Numbered from the stretch's first letter, positions 36,630 to 44,921 are shown. The stretch is 64,000 nucleotides of DNA from Ruminococcus sp. (GCF_019417665.1 NZ_DXUU01000001.1:30648-94647), one strand, 5' to 3'. Notes: generated by a model not told the origin, from the sequence alone. A program made the numbers and translations.

Positions 36630-36666
36630 AAGGCAATTCCGCACAATTTTTGTGCAGTATTGCCTT
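36630..36666. repeat. Palindromic GGCAAT...ATTGCC repeat, copy 3
   Basis: AAGGCAATTCCGCACAA pairs with TTGTGCAGTATTGCCTT; the best-preserved copy of the family also at 2765 and 25133. It lies between two co-directional genes. Confidence 0.7.
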
Positions 36667-36684
36667 AGGATCAAGGAGGCTTCC

Positions 36685-37245
36685 ATGGAACTATTTGCCT
36701 GTCCCATTTTGGATACCGGAAAATCTGCGGCGCACGATACTGCCTATGCGCTGCTCCGCCGGGTATTGTGGGAATCTTATGGGCTATCCCTGCCGGAGAT
36801 CACCCGTGACAGCCGTGGAAAGCCCTTTTTCCCGAACGTTCCCCAGCTGCACTTTAACCTGAGCCACTGCCGGAGACTTGCGGTCTGCGGCATATCTAAT
36901 GCGCCTCTGGGCGTAGATGCAGAGGCGATCCGACCGCTCCGGGAACGTGTCCTGCGCCGTGCCTTTTCGCCGGAAGAAAGCCAGGCCGTCCGGGAAAGCC
37001 AACATCCCGATGAGCATTTTTTCCGGCTCTGGACTTTGAAAGAAAGCTATGTAAAAGCTATCGGTGTGGGGATCTCCTACCCCTTACATACCCTTAGCTT
37101 TAGGCTGGACGGGAAAAACATCTACGCTTCCGTTTCCGGCTGGCAATTCCGACAGTTTCTGATACAGCCAGACTGGGTGGTATCCTGCTGTGTGGACTCA
37201 AAAGATACGCTGCCACACGGAATAACTTTTTTACCACATCATTGA
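36685..37245 (+). CDS. Sfp-type 4'-phosphopantetheinyl transferase
   Basis: 186 residues from the ATG at 36685, placed 5 nt after AAGGAGG. It transfers phosphopantetheine from CoA to a carrier protein Ser. The motifs LHFNLSHC, GVDAEAIRPL (Mg-binding) and FFRLWTLKESYVKAIG are complete. No polyketide or peptide synthetase lies in the window, so it may serve the fatty-acid ACP or a remote cluster. A strong terminator follows. Confidence 0.93.
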   Translation: MELFACPILDTGKSAAHDTAYALLRRVLWESYGLSLPEITRDSRGKPFFPNVPQLHFNLSHCRRLAVCGISNAPLGVDAEAIRPLRERVLRRAFSPEESQAVRESQHPDEHFFRLWTLKESYVKAIGVGISYPLHTLSFRLDGKNIYASVSGWQFRQFLIQPDWVVSCCVDSKDTLPHGITFLPHH

Positions 37246-37250
37246 TACAA

Positions 37251-37285
37251 AAAACGGTTTCAGCTGAGATTGCTGAAACCGTTTT
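37251..37285. terminator. Bidirectional terminator between PPTase and sortase-like genes
   Basis: A 14-bp perfect stem AAAACGGTTTCAGC (37251-37264) / GCTGAAACCGTTTT (37272-37285) with A and T runs on both sides. Confidence 0.92.
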
Positions 37286-37289
37286 CTTA

Positions 37290-37449
37290 GAGCCTGTTCA
37301 GTATCTTTTTATGTGCGGATTTTCGAGCATAATTTTGTCGTTTACAAGGAAAAAATCCGCAGGCATACTGACGTATGGCAAGGATTTTCGACGCAGTTAA
37401 CGGCAAAATTTGCCGAAAAGATGTGCGAAAAAAGATGCTGAACAGGCTC
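37290..37449. mobile_element. MITE-like palindromic element 2 with TTA target duplication
   Basis: Ends GAGCCTGTTCAG / CTGAACAGGCTC match element 1 at 25582-25741; TTA flanks it at 37287-37289 and 37450-37452. The right TTA is the stop codon (TAA) of the sortase-like gene, so the insertion separated that gene from its terminator. The interior is an imperfect palindrome with no gene. Confidence 0.85.
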
Positions 37450-38235
37450 TTATTCTGGTATTTCCTCTGCTGGTCCAATTTTTGCGATCAGGATCCACTG
37501 GGACTGTTTTTCATTTTTCTCATATTCCAGAGTGGACAGCACCAGCAAGCGATCCTCCTCTGTCAGTTCCACTTGACGTTGCTGCTGAGCATTTTCCAGA
37601 AGCATGTCCAGAAATGCACTCTTATCATCCACGCCGGATGCAGACTGCTTCAGCATTTCCTCTATTTCTGGATTTCCAGACAGACTCGCCGCAATGGTCA
37701 GGAGATGCGATCCGTCCTCCAGGATCAGATACCCCTGCGTCACCTCTTGAAACCGACTTTTTTCCTGAAACGACCGGAGTGACCCGAACATCGTGCCGTT
37801 GTTCATGGCGTGTCCATAGACCACCGAAACATCGTCAGAAAAATCCGGCGCATTGCCGCTGTACAGAAAAGGCGTGCCGTAGACATCATCCTTCTGATCG
37901 TAGCTGTGGTCAATATAATAGTCCTCATCCTCGCTGTACATCACCGGATAATCAATAGATGTCCCCGGAATCACAAGCCACCCTTTCATATCCGGATAGG
38001 ATGCGCTGCCTTCTTCCAGCATGGTCTGCCGCCGCCGCAAATTTTCACGATCTTCCATTGAAGTAACGGCACATCCCCCGCCCAGACTGCGGATGGCCTC
38101 CATCAGGTGGGATTCACCCGACCCAATATAACGAGACGCACGCAGACAAATGGCAGAAATCAATATGACCACTGCCAAAACCAGACTCATTACAATCACG
38201 ATCATCTGCTTCTTGCGCAGCTTTTTTGGTGCCAT
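37450..38235 (-). CDS. Class B-like sortase lacking catalytic Cys and Arg
   Basis: 261 residues with an N-terminal signal anchor (about 10-28) and a sortase B-type barrel: WLVIPGTSIDYPVM, YYIDHSY, FSDDVSVVYGHAMNNGTMFGSL. The catalytic His142 is kept. Where class B enzymes read LSTC, this reads LSTL (Leu236), and the Arg ten residues later is Gln246. It cannot form the acyl-enzyme of a normal sortase. Either it is a pseudoenzyme with a binding role, or it is decaying. In R. flavefaciens a sortase lies at the scaffoldin cluster and anchors ScaE; here it is two genes away from the scaffoldin. Good RBS and own promoter argue against simple decay. Confidence 0.88.
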   Translation of the reverse strand: MAPKKLRKKQMIVIVMSLVLAVVILISAICLRASRYIGSGESHLMEAIRSLGGGCAVTSMEDRENLRRRQTMLEEGSASYPDMKGWLVIPGTSIDYPVMYSEDEDYYIDHSYDQKDDVYGTPFLYSGNAPDFSDDVSVVYGHAMNNGTMFGSLRSFQEKSRFQEVTQGYLILEDGSHLLTIAASLSGNPEIEEMLKQSASGVDDKSAFLDMLLENAQQQRQVELTEEDRLLVLSTLEYEKNEKQSQWILIAKIGPAEEIPE

Positions 38236-38272
38236 GGATGACTCCCCTCCTGCAATATCAATTTATACATAT

Positions 38273-38301
38273 ATTTTAGCAGGTTTTTTCAAAATTGTCA
38301 A
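38273..38301 (-). promoter_or_regulatory. Sigma-A promoter of the sortase-like gene
   Basis: Minus strand TTGACA (38296-38301), 17 bp, TAAAAT (38273-38278). Confidence 0.85.
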
Positions 38302-38356
38302 TACGATTTTGAAAAGAAATAGGGATATTTTGGGCGATATGCTGTTTTACTACGAT

Positions 38357-38935
38357 TCACTGGTTATGAATCAGGTGATCTGCCAAAATCTTCACGCCGA
38401 TGCCAATCAGCACAATGCCGCCGGCAATCCCGGCTTTTTTTTCAAAGCGGCTGCCAAAGCGATTCCCGATCCACACGCCGCAGAAAGAAATAACAAAAGT
38501 CACGATACCGATAATGGAAACCGAACTCCAGATCTCCACATCCAAACAGGCGAAAGCGATGCCCACAGCAAGTGCATCAATAGAAGTAGCAATGGCGAGC
38601 ATGAACAACTCCCGGTGATCCAGTTTCGCATCCAGCTTCTGTGCAGCTGTTGCCTCGTCATCCTCGTGAAACACATCCCACAGCATTTTTCCGCCGATGA
38701 GTGCCAGGAGCACAAAAGCGATCCAATGGTCAAACGCCTGGATATATCGTGAAAAAGACGTGCCCAGCAGCCAGCCGATCAGAGGCATTAGTGCCTGAAA
38801 TACGCCAAAGTACAAACCGATCACCACAGCCTGACCATACCGCATTTTCCGCATCCCCAGTCCCTTGCAGATGGAGACGGCAAAAGCATCCATTGCCAGT
38901 CCGACTGCTGTCAGCAGCAGTTCAATAAAACCCAT
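38357..38935 (-). CDS. mntP: Manganese efflux pump MntP
   Basis: 192 residues from the ATG at 38935 (AAAGGA at 8 nt). Six hydrophobic helices in two DUF204 repeats, with conserved acidic residues in TAVGLAMDAFAVSICKGL and the matching ATSIDALAVGIAFA. Exports Mn(II). The promoter carries a palindrome over the -35 box, probably a metal-dependent regulator site. Confidence 0.94.
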   Translation of the reverse strand: MGFIELLLTAVGLAMDAFAVSICKGLGMRKMRYGQAVVIGLYFGVFQALMPLIGWLLGTSFSRYIQAFDHWIAFVLLALIGGKMLWDVFHEDDEATAAQKLDAKLDHRELFMLAIATSIDALAVGIAFACLDVEIWSSVSIIGIVTFVISFCGVWIGNRFGSRFEKKAGIAGGIVLIGIGVKILADHLIHNQ

Positions 38936-38990
38936 ATTTCTCATCCTTTCCCGAAACATGTTCTAGTATTACTGTATGCAGAACGGCTAA

Positions 38991-39032
38991 AGTATAGCAC
39001 AGAACCCTAAAGTTTGTCAAGGCAAACTTTAG
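38991..39032 (-). promoter_or_regulatory. mntP promoter with palindromic operator, MntR-like
   Basis: Minus strand TTGACA (39015-39020), 18 bp, TATACT (38991-38996). The inverted repeat CTAAAGTTTG (39007-39016) / CAAACTTTAG (39023-39032) covers the -35. Its core GTTTGTCAAGGCAAAC resembles the TTTGCC..AAGG.AAA boxes of MntR. Confidence 0.65.
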
Positions 39033-39046
39033 ATGCGATCAGACGC

Positions 39047-39085
39047 AAAAAACCGGTGCAGGATCTCTCCCGCACCGGTTTTTTT
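39047..39085 (-). terminator. Terminator of the scaffoldin gene
   Basis: AACCGGTGC pairs with GCACCGGTT within A/T runs, 45 bp past the scaffoldin stop; may act in both directions. Confidence 0.9.
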
Positions 39086-39129
39086 ATGAAATTCTGTCAT
39101 TTCCCCATGGTGTCAGATTTCATGCAATT

Positions 39130-42100
39130 TTATGCTGCCCAGATAGAGCCCTTCAGGTTCTTCAGGGACGGAATAACATCCGGCCATGTGATCGGCTTGT
39201 TAACAGATACGCTTGCATAATAAACCAGCTGATGATATGCATCATTAGCATCGATTATGTTGTCATCTGTATTCTTGCCTTCCTTGCCTTCTGTATCAAC
39301 ATCAGACAGGAAGTATGCCAGAGTCTCCAGGTTTGCATCCTTACCATCGGTGAAGGAAGCAGGCTTGTTAACAGATGCACTTGCATAGTAAACAAGTACT
39401 TCATAAGCATCATCTGCGGTTACCTCACCATTCAGGTTTGTATCACCCTTCACGCCGATGTAAACAGTTACTGTAGTATCAGCAACTTCTTCACCCTTGT
39501 ACAGAACCTTCATTTCCTGTGCAACATACGGCTTACCAACAGCGTCATACATTGCAGCCGGATTAGCATACTCGAAGGTAATGTCAGCCATAGCATCTTC
39601 GCCGTTTACAGTTGCAGACTTCAGCAGGTCAGCCGGGTCGAATGCATTGTCATCTACAGAGAAGTAGAAGCCAGCTGTTTCCTTTACTTCAACAACAACT
39701 TCATCGTTGTTCGTACCTTCTGTGGAAGAAGTAGTGGAAGAACCTTCTGTGGTAGCAGTTGTACCAGTAGTAGTTGTTGTTGTTGTTGTTGTCGTGTCAT
39801 CTGTGCTTGCCGCAGTAGACTCTGTGGTTACCTTCGGCTCGGAAACAACAACACGGATATAACCATCTTCCAGAGTTACAAACTCATCGAATACGTGCTG
39901 GTTAGATGCATCAACATAGTCAAAGCGACGGAGCGGACCAGAAGAGGAAGTATCCTCGCCCTTTTCCATCCACTGAACCGGGAACTCATAATAATAAGTG
40001 CCGTCATCAGCCTTCTGGATTGTCAGGCCATATTCCTCTGCAATAGAAACTACAGTTGCTTCGTCCGGAATTGCAATAGACAGAGCGAACAGATCGCCCT
40101 TTTCTGCTGCCGGTGTAGCAACTTCCTGCTGGTTCGAAGCGAAGTCGATACGATTTGCATTCTTTTCTACGCCATCGATAGAAACATTCTCGATCACGTT
40201 CTGCGGGCTAGCCATCCAGCCCAGAGTCGGATATACTGCAGTGATGCCTTCTGTTGTTACAGAGTAGTCTTCACCGTTGCCGAAGTAATACGGCCACAGC
40301 AGCAGCTTCTTTGTAGCATCCGGCAGATAAATCGCACCCTGAACACCGCCAGTCGGGATTGCATTTGTGATGCTGATCTTGAAGTTCAGCTCATCGCCGC
40401 CTGCGCCCTGTTCCGGATTTACAGTGATCTTATCCAAAGACCATACAGACTTACCACTCGGCAGAGTTGCAGAGGTGGAAGTAGTAGAAGCTTCAGTGGA
40501 TGCTGTAGTAGCAACAGTAGACTCTGTAGTGGTTGTAGTTGTAGTTGCCTCTGTTGTTGTGGTTGCTTCTGTTGTTGTAGTTGCTTCTGTTGTTGTGGTT
40601 GCTTCTGTTGTTGTGGTAGTGGTAGTGGTAGTTGTAGTGGTAGTAGTGGTCTCTGTTGTAGTAGTAGTTGCTTCTGTTGTGGTTGTCTCATCAATATCAT
40701 CTACATAGATCTTGATAGAGCCAGGAACCAGTTCCAGACCTGTCTCGTGGATATCCACGCCGCTTGCGTTATGATAGTCAAAACGCTTTACATCAACTTC
40801 CTTACCATCGGAGTAGCCAAGGTCTGTGCCATCCGGTGCCCATTCGATCGGGAATTCATAATAAGTCTTTCCGTCTGCATCTGTCTGAGCGGTCAGACCC
40901 AGTTCAGCAGCAGTTGCCTTTACGGTAGCTTCATCTGCGATGTCAAATACGATAGTTGCCAGTGTATCACCAGTTACTTCGCTTACGCCCTGACCAGCCA
41001 TACCGAAGCGCAGGAAACCGTTGTCGTTGTACTCTGTTGCGTTGCACTGTGTCCGTTCCAGACCGTTGTATGCATCGCCAGCAGACATCATATCGCTCAG
41101 ACCGAGGTCGCCGGACGGGAGCAGTACCTTGCGGACTGTCTCGTTGACCATTGCTGCACCAACAACGCCGTCAGAAGAAACACCGTTCTTCTGAGTGATT
41201 GCGAGCTCAACGAAAGTATCGCCTGCGGTTGCAGTTACGTCAGCTTCGTTGATGAGCCACTGGGTCTTGTCAACCGGCTCAACAATACCATCTACATAGA
41301 TCTTGATAGAACCAGGAACCAGTTCCAGACCTGTCTCGTGGATATCCACGCCGTCAGCGTTGTGATAGTCAAAACGCTTTACATCTACTTCCTTACCATC
41401 GGAGTAGCCGAGGTCTGTGCCATCCGGTGCCCATTCGATCGGGAATTCATAATAGGTCTTTCCGTCTGCATCTTTCTGGAGAGTCAGACCCAATTCTGCA
41501 GCAGTTGCCTTTACAGTAGCCTCATCTGCAATGTCAAATACGACTGTTGCCAGCGTATCACCGGTTACTTCGCTTACGCCCTGACCAGCCAGACCGAAGC
41601 GCAGGAAACCGTTGTCATTGTACTCTGTTGCGTTGCACTGTGTCCGTTCCAGACCGTTGTATGCATCGCCGGCAGACATCATATCGCTCAGACCGAGGTC
41701 ACCAGACGGGAGCAGTACCTTGCGGACTGTCTCGTTGACCATTGCTGCACCAACAACGCCGTCAGAAGAAACACCGTTCTTCTGGGTGATTGCGAGCTCA
41801 ATGAAAGTATCGCCAGGAACAGCAGTTACATCAGCTTCGTTGATGAGCCACTGGGTCTTGTCGCCAGATATTGGCGTATCAGTTGTAGTAGTGGTGTCTG
41901 TGGTAGCTTCAGTAGAAGTTGTAGTATCTTCACCAGAGCCTTTGCCGTCACCAACAACGATCTTTACAACAGCAGTGCTTGCATCCTGCGGCAGAGAATA
42001 TGCTGCAGACTTCAGCTTGCCGTGAATGGAAGTAGACATATCTTCCAGACGGCCGGTTGCACGCTTTTCATCCTGATCTGCCTTTACATCATCGAAATCA

Positions 42101-43149
42101 GCAGCAGTCGGCAGAGCGATGTATTCCTGATCTGCGTTACGGCTGCAGATCTGTACATAGTATGTACCTTCTTCTGTGCCCTTCGGGATTACAACATCGA
42201 AAGAAGTAAACTTCAGAGCCATGGAATCATCAAGAACCCAGTTGGTACGGCCGCTGCTTGCCATAAAGCCCCAGCTGTAGAAGTTGTTGATATCCGGGAT
42301 ACAATCCTTGGTTTCTGTAGGAGCCCAGTTCGGTGCCTTTGAAATGAAACGATCATTGGAGAAACACGGAAGTTCCTGGGTAATTGTTTTTTTTACATAG
42401 TTCGCACCATTATCTGCGCCCTGTTCAATGTAGCTGTAGGTGATGCACGGTGTGCCTGCATCGTTCTTTACAACATCCAGAGTCTCAACCATGTGGGACT
42501 TATGGGTAGGTGTAGCAGCACCCTGGTCTGCGTTGTAATCATCTACATTTGCATAGTAGTCATACTCGAAGGTTACCTTGTTCTCACCGGCATATACCAG
42601 ATCTGCGCCGAAGATCATATCACAGGCAACTTCTCTTGTGTTTACGCTGCACTTTGCATCGGTATAACGATAACCCTTAGAAGTCTTGAGCATGGGAGCC
42701 AGGCTGTAGATCTGATACTGAGTGTTAACTGTAGTACCGTCCGGCAGGGTCTTATCCGATGCAGCAGCATCCTTACCAGCTGCATTGAATACGTTAGTGT
42801 AGTAGATGGAGTTCTCGATGGAACCGCCCTCTGCCAGCGTATTGCCCTTAGTTGCGATCCAGTTCAGAGTAACAGAGTTGATGTAGTTATCCTCTGCCCA
42901 AGCTTCTGAATCAATGTAAACGTCGAGACTCTTAGTAACGTCGCCAGCTGCAACATCGTCCTTAGAGACTTCAATGGTCTGAAGACCGCTGCCTTCTTCT
43001 TTCAGGACAAAATTGTACGGTGTGCCGCCATTGGCTGTCTGGGAAGAATCCACAGAAGCCACTGCCGGCAGCGCACTCAGCGGCAGAGAAGCTACCGCCA
43101 TCAGAGCTGCAACGCCGAAGGATAATACCTTCTTTGTTCGTTTCTTCAT
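39130..43149 (-). CDS. Scaffoldin-like protein: three cohesin-like modules and C-terminal X-dockerin
   Basis: 1339 residues from the ATG at 43149. Signal peptide (1-32); an N-terminal beta-rich region of unknown type (to ~405); a Thr linker; cohesin-like modules at about 430-620 and 627-817 (nearly identical); an 80-residue Thr/Glu-Ala linker; a third, divergent cohesin-like module (~895-1100); another Thr linker; an X module (~1155-1228); and a dockerin (~1230-1330) with GDTNLNGEVTADDAY and a second repeat carrying a long insert (DVDTEGKEGKNTDDN). Cohesin assignment rests on patterns such as GDTFIELAIT, GDTLATVVFDI and PGSIKIYV. By position after a ScaC-like gene it resembles ScaA/ScaB; a CttA-like substrate-binding role of the repeated modules is the main alternative. 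Confidence 0.78.
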   Translation of the reverse strand: MKKRTKKVLSFGVAALMAVASLPLSALPAVASVDSSQTANGGTPYNFVLKEEGSGLQTIEVSKDDVAAGDVTKSLDVYIDSEAWAEDNYINSVTLNWIATKGNTLAEGGSIENSIYYTNVFNAAGKDAAASDKTLPDGTTVNTQYQIYSLAPMLKTSKGYRYTDAKCSVNTREVACDMIFGADLVYAGENKVTFEYDYYANVDDYNADQGAATPTHKSHMVETLDVVKNDAGTPCITYSYIEQGADNGANYVKKTITQELPCFSNDRFISKAPNWAPTETKDCIPDINNFYSWGFMASSGRTNWVLDDSMALKFTSFDVVIPKGTEEGTYYVQICSRNADQEYIALPTAADFDDVKADQDEKRATGRLEDMSTSIHGKLKSAAYSLPQDASTAVVKIVVGDGKGSGEDTTTSTEATTDTTTTTDTPISGDKTQWLINEADVTAVPGDTFIELAITQKNGVSSDGVVGAAMVNETVRKVLLPSGDLGLSDMMSAGDAYNGLERTQCNATEYNDNGFLRFGLAGQGVSEVTGDTLATVVFDIADEATVKATAAELGLTLQKDADGKTYYEFPIEWAPDGTDLGYSDGKEVDVKRFDYHNADGVDIHETGLELVPGSIKIYVDGIVEPVDKTQWLINEADVTATAGDTFVELAITQKNGVSSDGVVGAAMVNETVRKVLLPSGDLGLSDMMSAGDAYNGLERTQCNATEYNDNGFLRFGMAGQGVSEVTGDTLATIVFDIADEATVKATAAELGLTAQTDADGKTYYEFPIEWAPDGTDLGYSDGKEVDVKRFDYHNASGVDIHETGLELVPGSIKIYVDDIDETTTTEATTTTTETTTTTTTTTTTTTTTEATTTTEATTTTEATTTTEATTTTTTTESTVATTASTEASTTSTSATLPSGKSVWSLDKITVNPEQGAGGDELNFKISITNAIPTGGVQGAIYLPDATKKLLLWPYYFGNGEDYSVTTEGITAVYPTLGWMASPQNVIENVSIDGVEKNANRIDFASNQQEVATPAAEKGDLFALSIAIPDEATVVSIAEEYGLTIQKADDGTYYYEFPVQWMEKGEDTSSSGPLRRFDYVDASNQHVFDEFVTLEDGYIRVVVSEPKVTTESTAASTDDTTTTTTTTTTGTTATTEGSSTTSSTEGTNNDEVVVEVKETAGFYFSVDDNAFDPADLLKSATVNGEDAMADITFEYANPAAMYDAVGKPYVAQEMKVLYKGEEVADTTVTVYIGVKGDTNLNGEVTADDAYEVLVYYASASVNKPASFTDGKDANLETLAYFLSDVDTEGKEGKNTDDNIIDANDAYHQLVYYASVSVNKPITWPDVIPSLKNLKGSIWAA
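40480..40690. repeat. Thr-rich linker with 18-bp repeats
   Basis: Encodes TTTTEA units and poly-Thr between cohesin-like modules 2 and 3; low-complexity GTT/GTG/GTA triplets on the plus strand. Confidence 0.9.
40697..41858. repeat. 591-bp-period direct duplication of a cohesin-like module
   Basis: Tracts 40697-41267 and 41288-41858 differ at only a few positions; the offset (591 bp, 197 codons) keeps the frame. Confidence 0.9.
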
Positions 43150-43287
43150 GATTTCCTTTCCTTTCCTTTCCGGCAAGTGCCGGAAAATACGTATGATGAA
43201 TATTGCCTATAATCAGGAGACACATTCCCCCTCGGAACATTTCTCCCAAATATACGTAAATTTAGAGATCCTGCCGGATCCATGTGC

Positions 43288-44223
43288 TTATTCTGCAGAC
43301 GGCAGGGATGTAATGAGATGTACCAGGAACTTCAGCAGTACAATAGAGTCATTACTGCTCAATTCGCCGTTAGAATCGCAGTCAGCATTAGCAGCAGCTG
43401 CTTCGTTCAGCTTTACTGCACCAGCAGTAGCCTTGTTCAGCAGAACAGAGTCTGTAATATCCACTCTGCCGTCACAGTTTACGTCACCATAAAGAACAGA
43501 CGCATCTCCGGTGCTCTTTGTGGTAGCCTGTGTTTCCTTGGTGGTATCATCAGTCTGATCGCCGGATGTCGCTGTCGTTGCTTCTGTGGTAGTACCGCCG
43601 CCGGTAGTAGTGGTGGTATCTGTTGTCTTAGCAGTGCCAACAGTCACTGAACCAGCCGTTGTGTTCACGGTATACTCGGCGGAATCTGTACCATAGACAT
43701 AGCCTACAAGCAAGCTCTTGTTGTACTCGCCAGTACCGGTATAGGTTTCACGAGTCGCCGGAGCAAAGTCGATAGGTGTCACTGTACCGTCAGCCACGCC
43801 GTCATTTACGGTACCGCTGATGGTCAGGATCACGCCGTCCTCTGCGATCCAGGATGCAGAGTCCAGAGCTGTTGTCCAGCTGACAACGACCTCCTTATCC
43901 CTGATGCTGGAAGCGAAAACAGGAGCTTCTGCGCCAGTAGAATCGCCGCTGACATCCACATTTGCAGCGTCGCCGATCTCCACCTTGTCGATGGTCAGGA
44001 CAGTGTTGTCATAGGTAATTGCAAAGTCAAGTACATTTACCTTTGTAGACGGGATATCCTCCAGCGTCACCTGTACTGCGAATGCATCACCGGCCGCAGC
44101 AACTGTTTCATTGGAAGCTTTCAGTGAAACCGCTGCATCTGCCGCAGAAACACTCGTAGAAACCGCAGTCGAAGCGAGCATTGCCAACGCCATAACGCCT
44201 GCAATTGTTCTTTTTGCCTTCAT
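43288..44223 (-). CDS. scaC: ScaC-like adaptor scaffoldin: one cohesin plus dockerin
   Basis: 311 residues: signal peptide (1-28); one cohesin (about 30-195; GDAFAVQVTLEDIP, LDFAITYDNTVLTIDKVEIGDA, EDGVILTISGTVNDG, AGSVTVG); a Thr linker (~200-240); and a C-terminal dockerin (GDVNCDGRVDITDSVLLNK, ADCDSNGELSSNDSIVLLK). This one-cohesin adaptor layout matches R. flavefaciens ScaC, first gene of the sca cluster there as here. Its dockerin belongs to a different class (TDS/NDS) from those of the enzymes in the window (DDAY), so it should bind a different cohesin. GGAGG precedes the ATG; own promoter and long leader. Confidence 0.85.
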   Translation of the reverse strand: MKAKRTIAGVMALAMLASTAVSTSVSAADAAVSLKASNETVAAAGDAFAVQVTLEDIPSTKVNVLDFAITYDNTVLTIDKVEIGDAANVDVSGDSTGAEAPVFASSIRDKEVVVSWTTALDSASWIAEDGVILTISGTVNDGVADGTVTPIDFAPATRETYTGTGEYNKSLLVGYVYGTDSAEYTVNTTAGSVTVGTAKTTDTTTTTGGGTTTEATTATSGDQTDDTTKETQATTKSTGDASVLYGDVNCDGRVDITDSVLLNKATAGAVKLNEAAAANADCDSNGELSSNDSIVLLKFLVHLITSLPSAE

Positions 44224-44350
44224 TTGTTATCCTCCTCTGATTGCTTGTATGCCCGCCGGTGTTCCGAGCCGGCAAGCCTACAATGATAAAAGTTTGGTCG
44301 AAATCTCTGCAAGAATCGCTTCTCAGATCCGTGCTGTTCCAATTATTCTT

Positions 44351-44379
44351 ATTATAGAATATCCCAACAGAAAAGTCAA
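44351..44379 (-). promoter_or_regulatory. Sigma-A promoter of the scaC-like gene
   Basis: Minus strand TTGACT (44374-44379), 17 bp, TATAAT (44351-44356); leader about 120 nt. Confidence 0.85.
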
Positions 44380-44615
44380 TAGATACGCAAAGTTTTTGTA
44401 TAAACTGGCTGAATCCGAGATTGCAGAATTGTATAATATCCCAAAGGGAATCTGCATATGCAGCCCAGAGTCATGGACATCACGCAAATCTGGAATCTTG
44501 TATGTGAAATATTCCACCATATAACAAACCCGGCGTGCAGTGAGACTATCCTATCCGAAAGCAAAATGTCACAGGAATATAGCCTGCATACCCCTATACC
44601 GCAGCTGCCGCCGGC

Positions 44616-44655
44616 GATCCGGGAAAGGGGTCTTTCCGAAGAAAGATCCCGGATC
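44616..44655. other. Nested hairpin upstream of the scaC promoter
   Basis: GATCCGGG (44616-44623) / CCCGGATC (44648-44655) enclose TCTTTC CGAA GAAAGA. The minus strand has a UUCG-type loop. No T tract, so role unknown. A further GATCCGG copy lies at 44661-44700. Nothing else is recognised in 44380-44927. Confidence 0.55.
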
Positions 44656-44921
44656 ACCGCACTGATCCGGCGTCCCTGAGATCCGGGTGATCGGATGCAC
44701 AGAAACGTTTATTCAAATTATACTCTAAAATTCGCAATTTGTAAAGAGAGATGCACGCTTTTTGGCAGTATTCCATAAAAAAATTACATATATTCCATCA
44801 TGTTGCACAAATATTTACTGAGAATCTGCAAAAAAACGCCATGATTCTCTCATGGAAAATTGGTATTTCCGAAAAAGGTATCGCCTTGTGCTTTATTCCG
44901 GTGCAGCATTTTTTACAGCAC

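Noticed and set aside
39232..42342. 1036-codon open frame antisense to the scaffoldin
   Set aside because: It mirrors the repeat structure and codon bias of the real gene, has no signal peptide or family, and would be Cys-rich nonsense; the minus-strand protein has clear domains.
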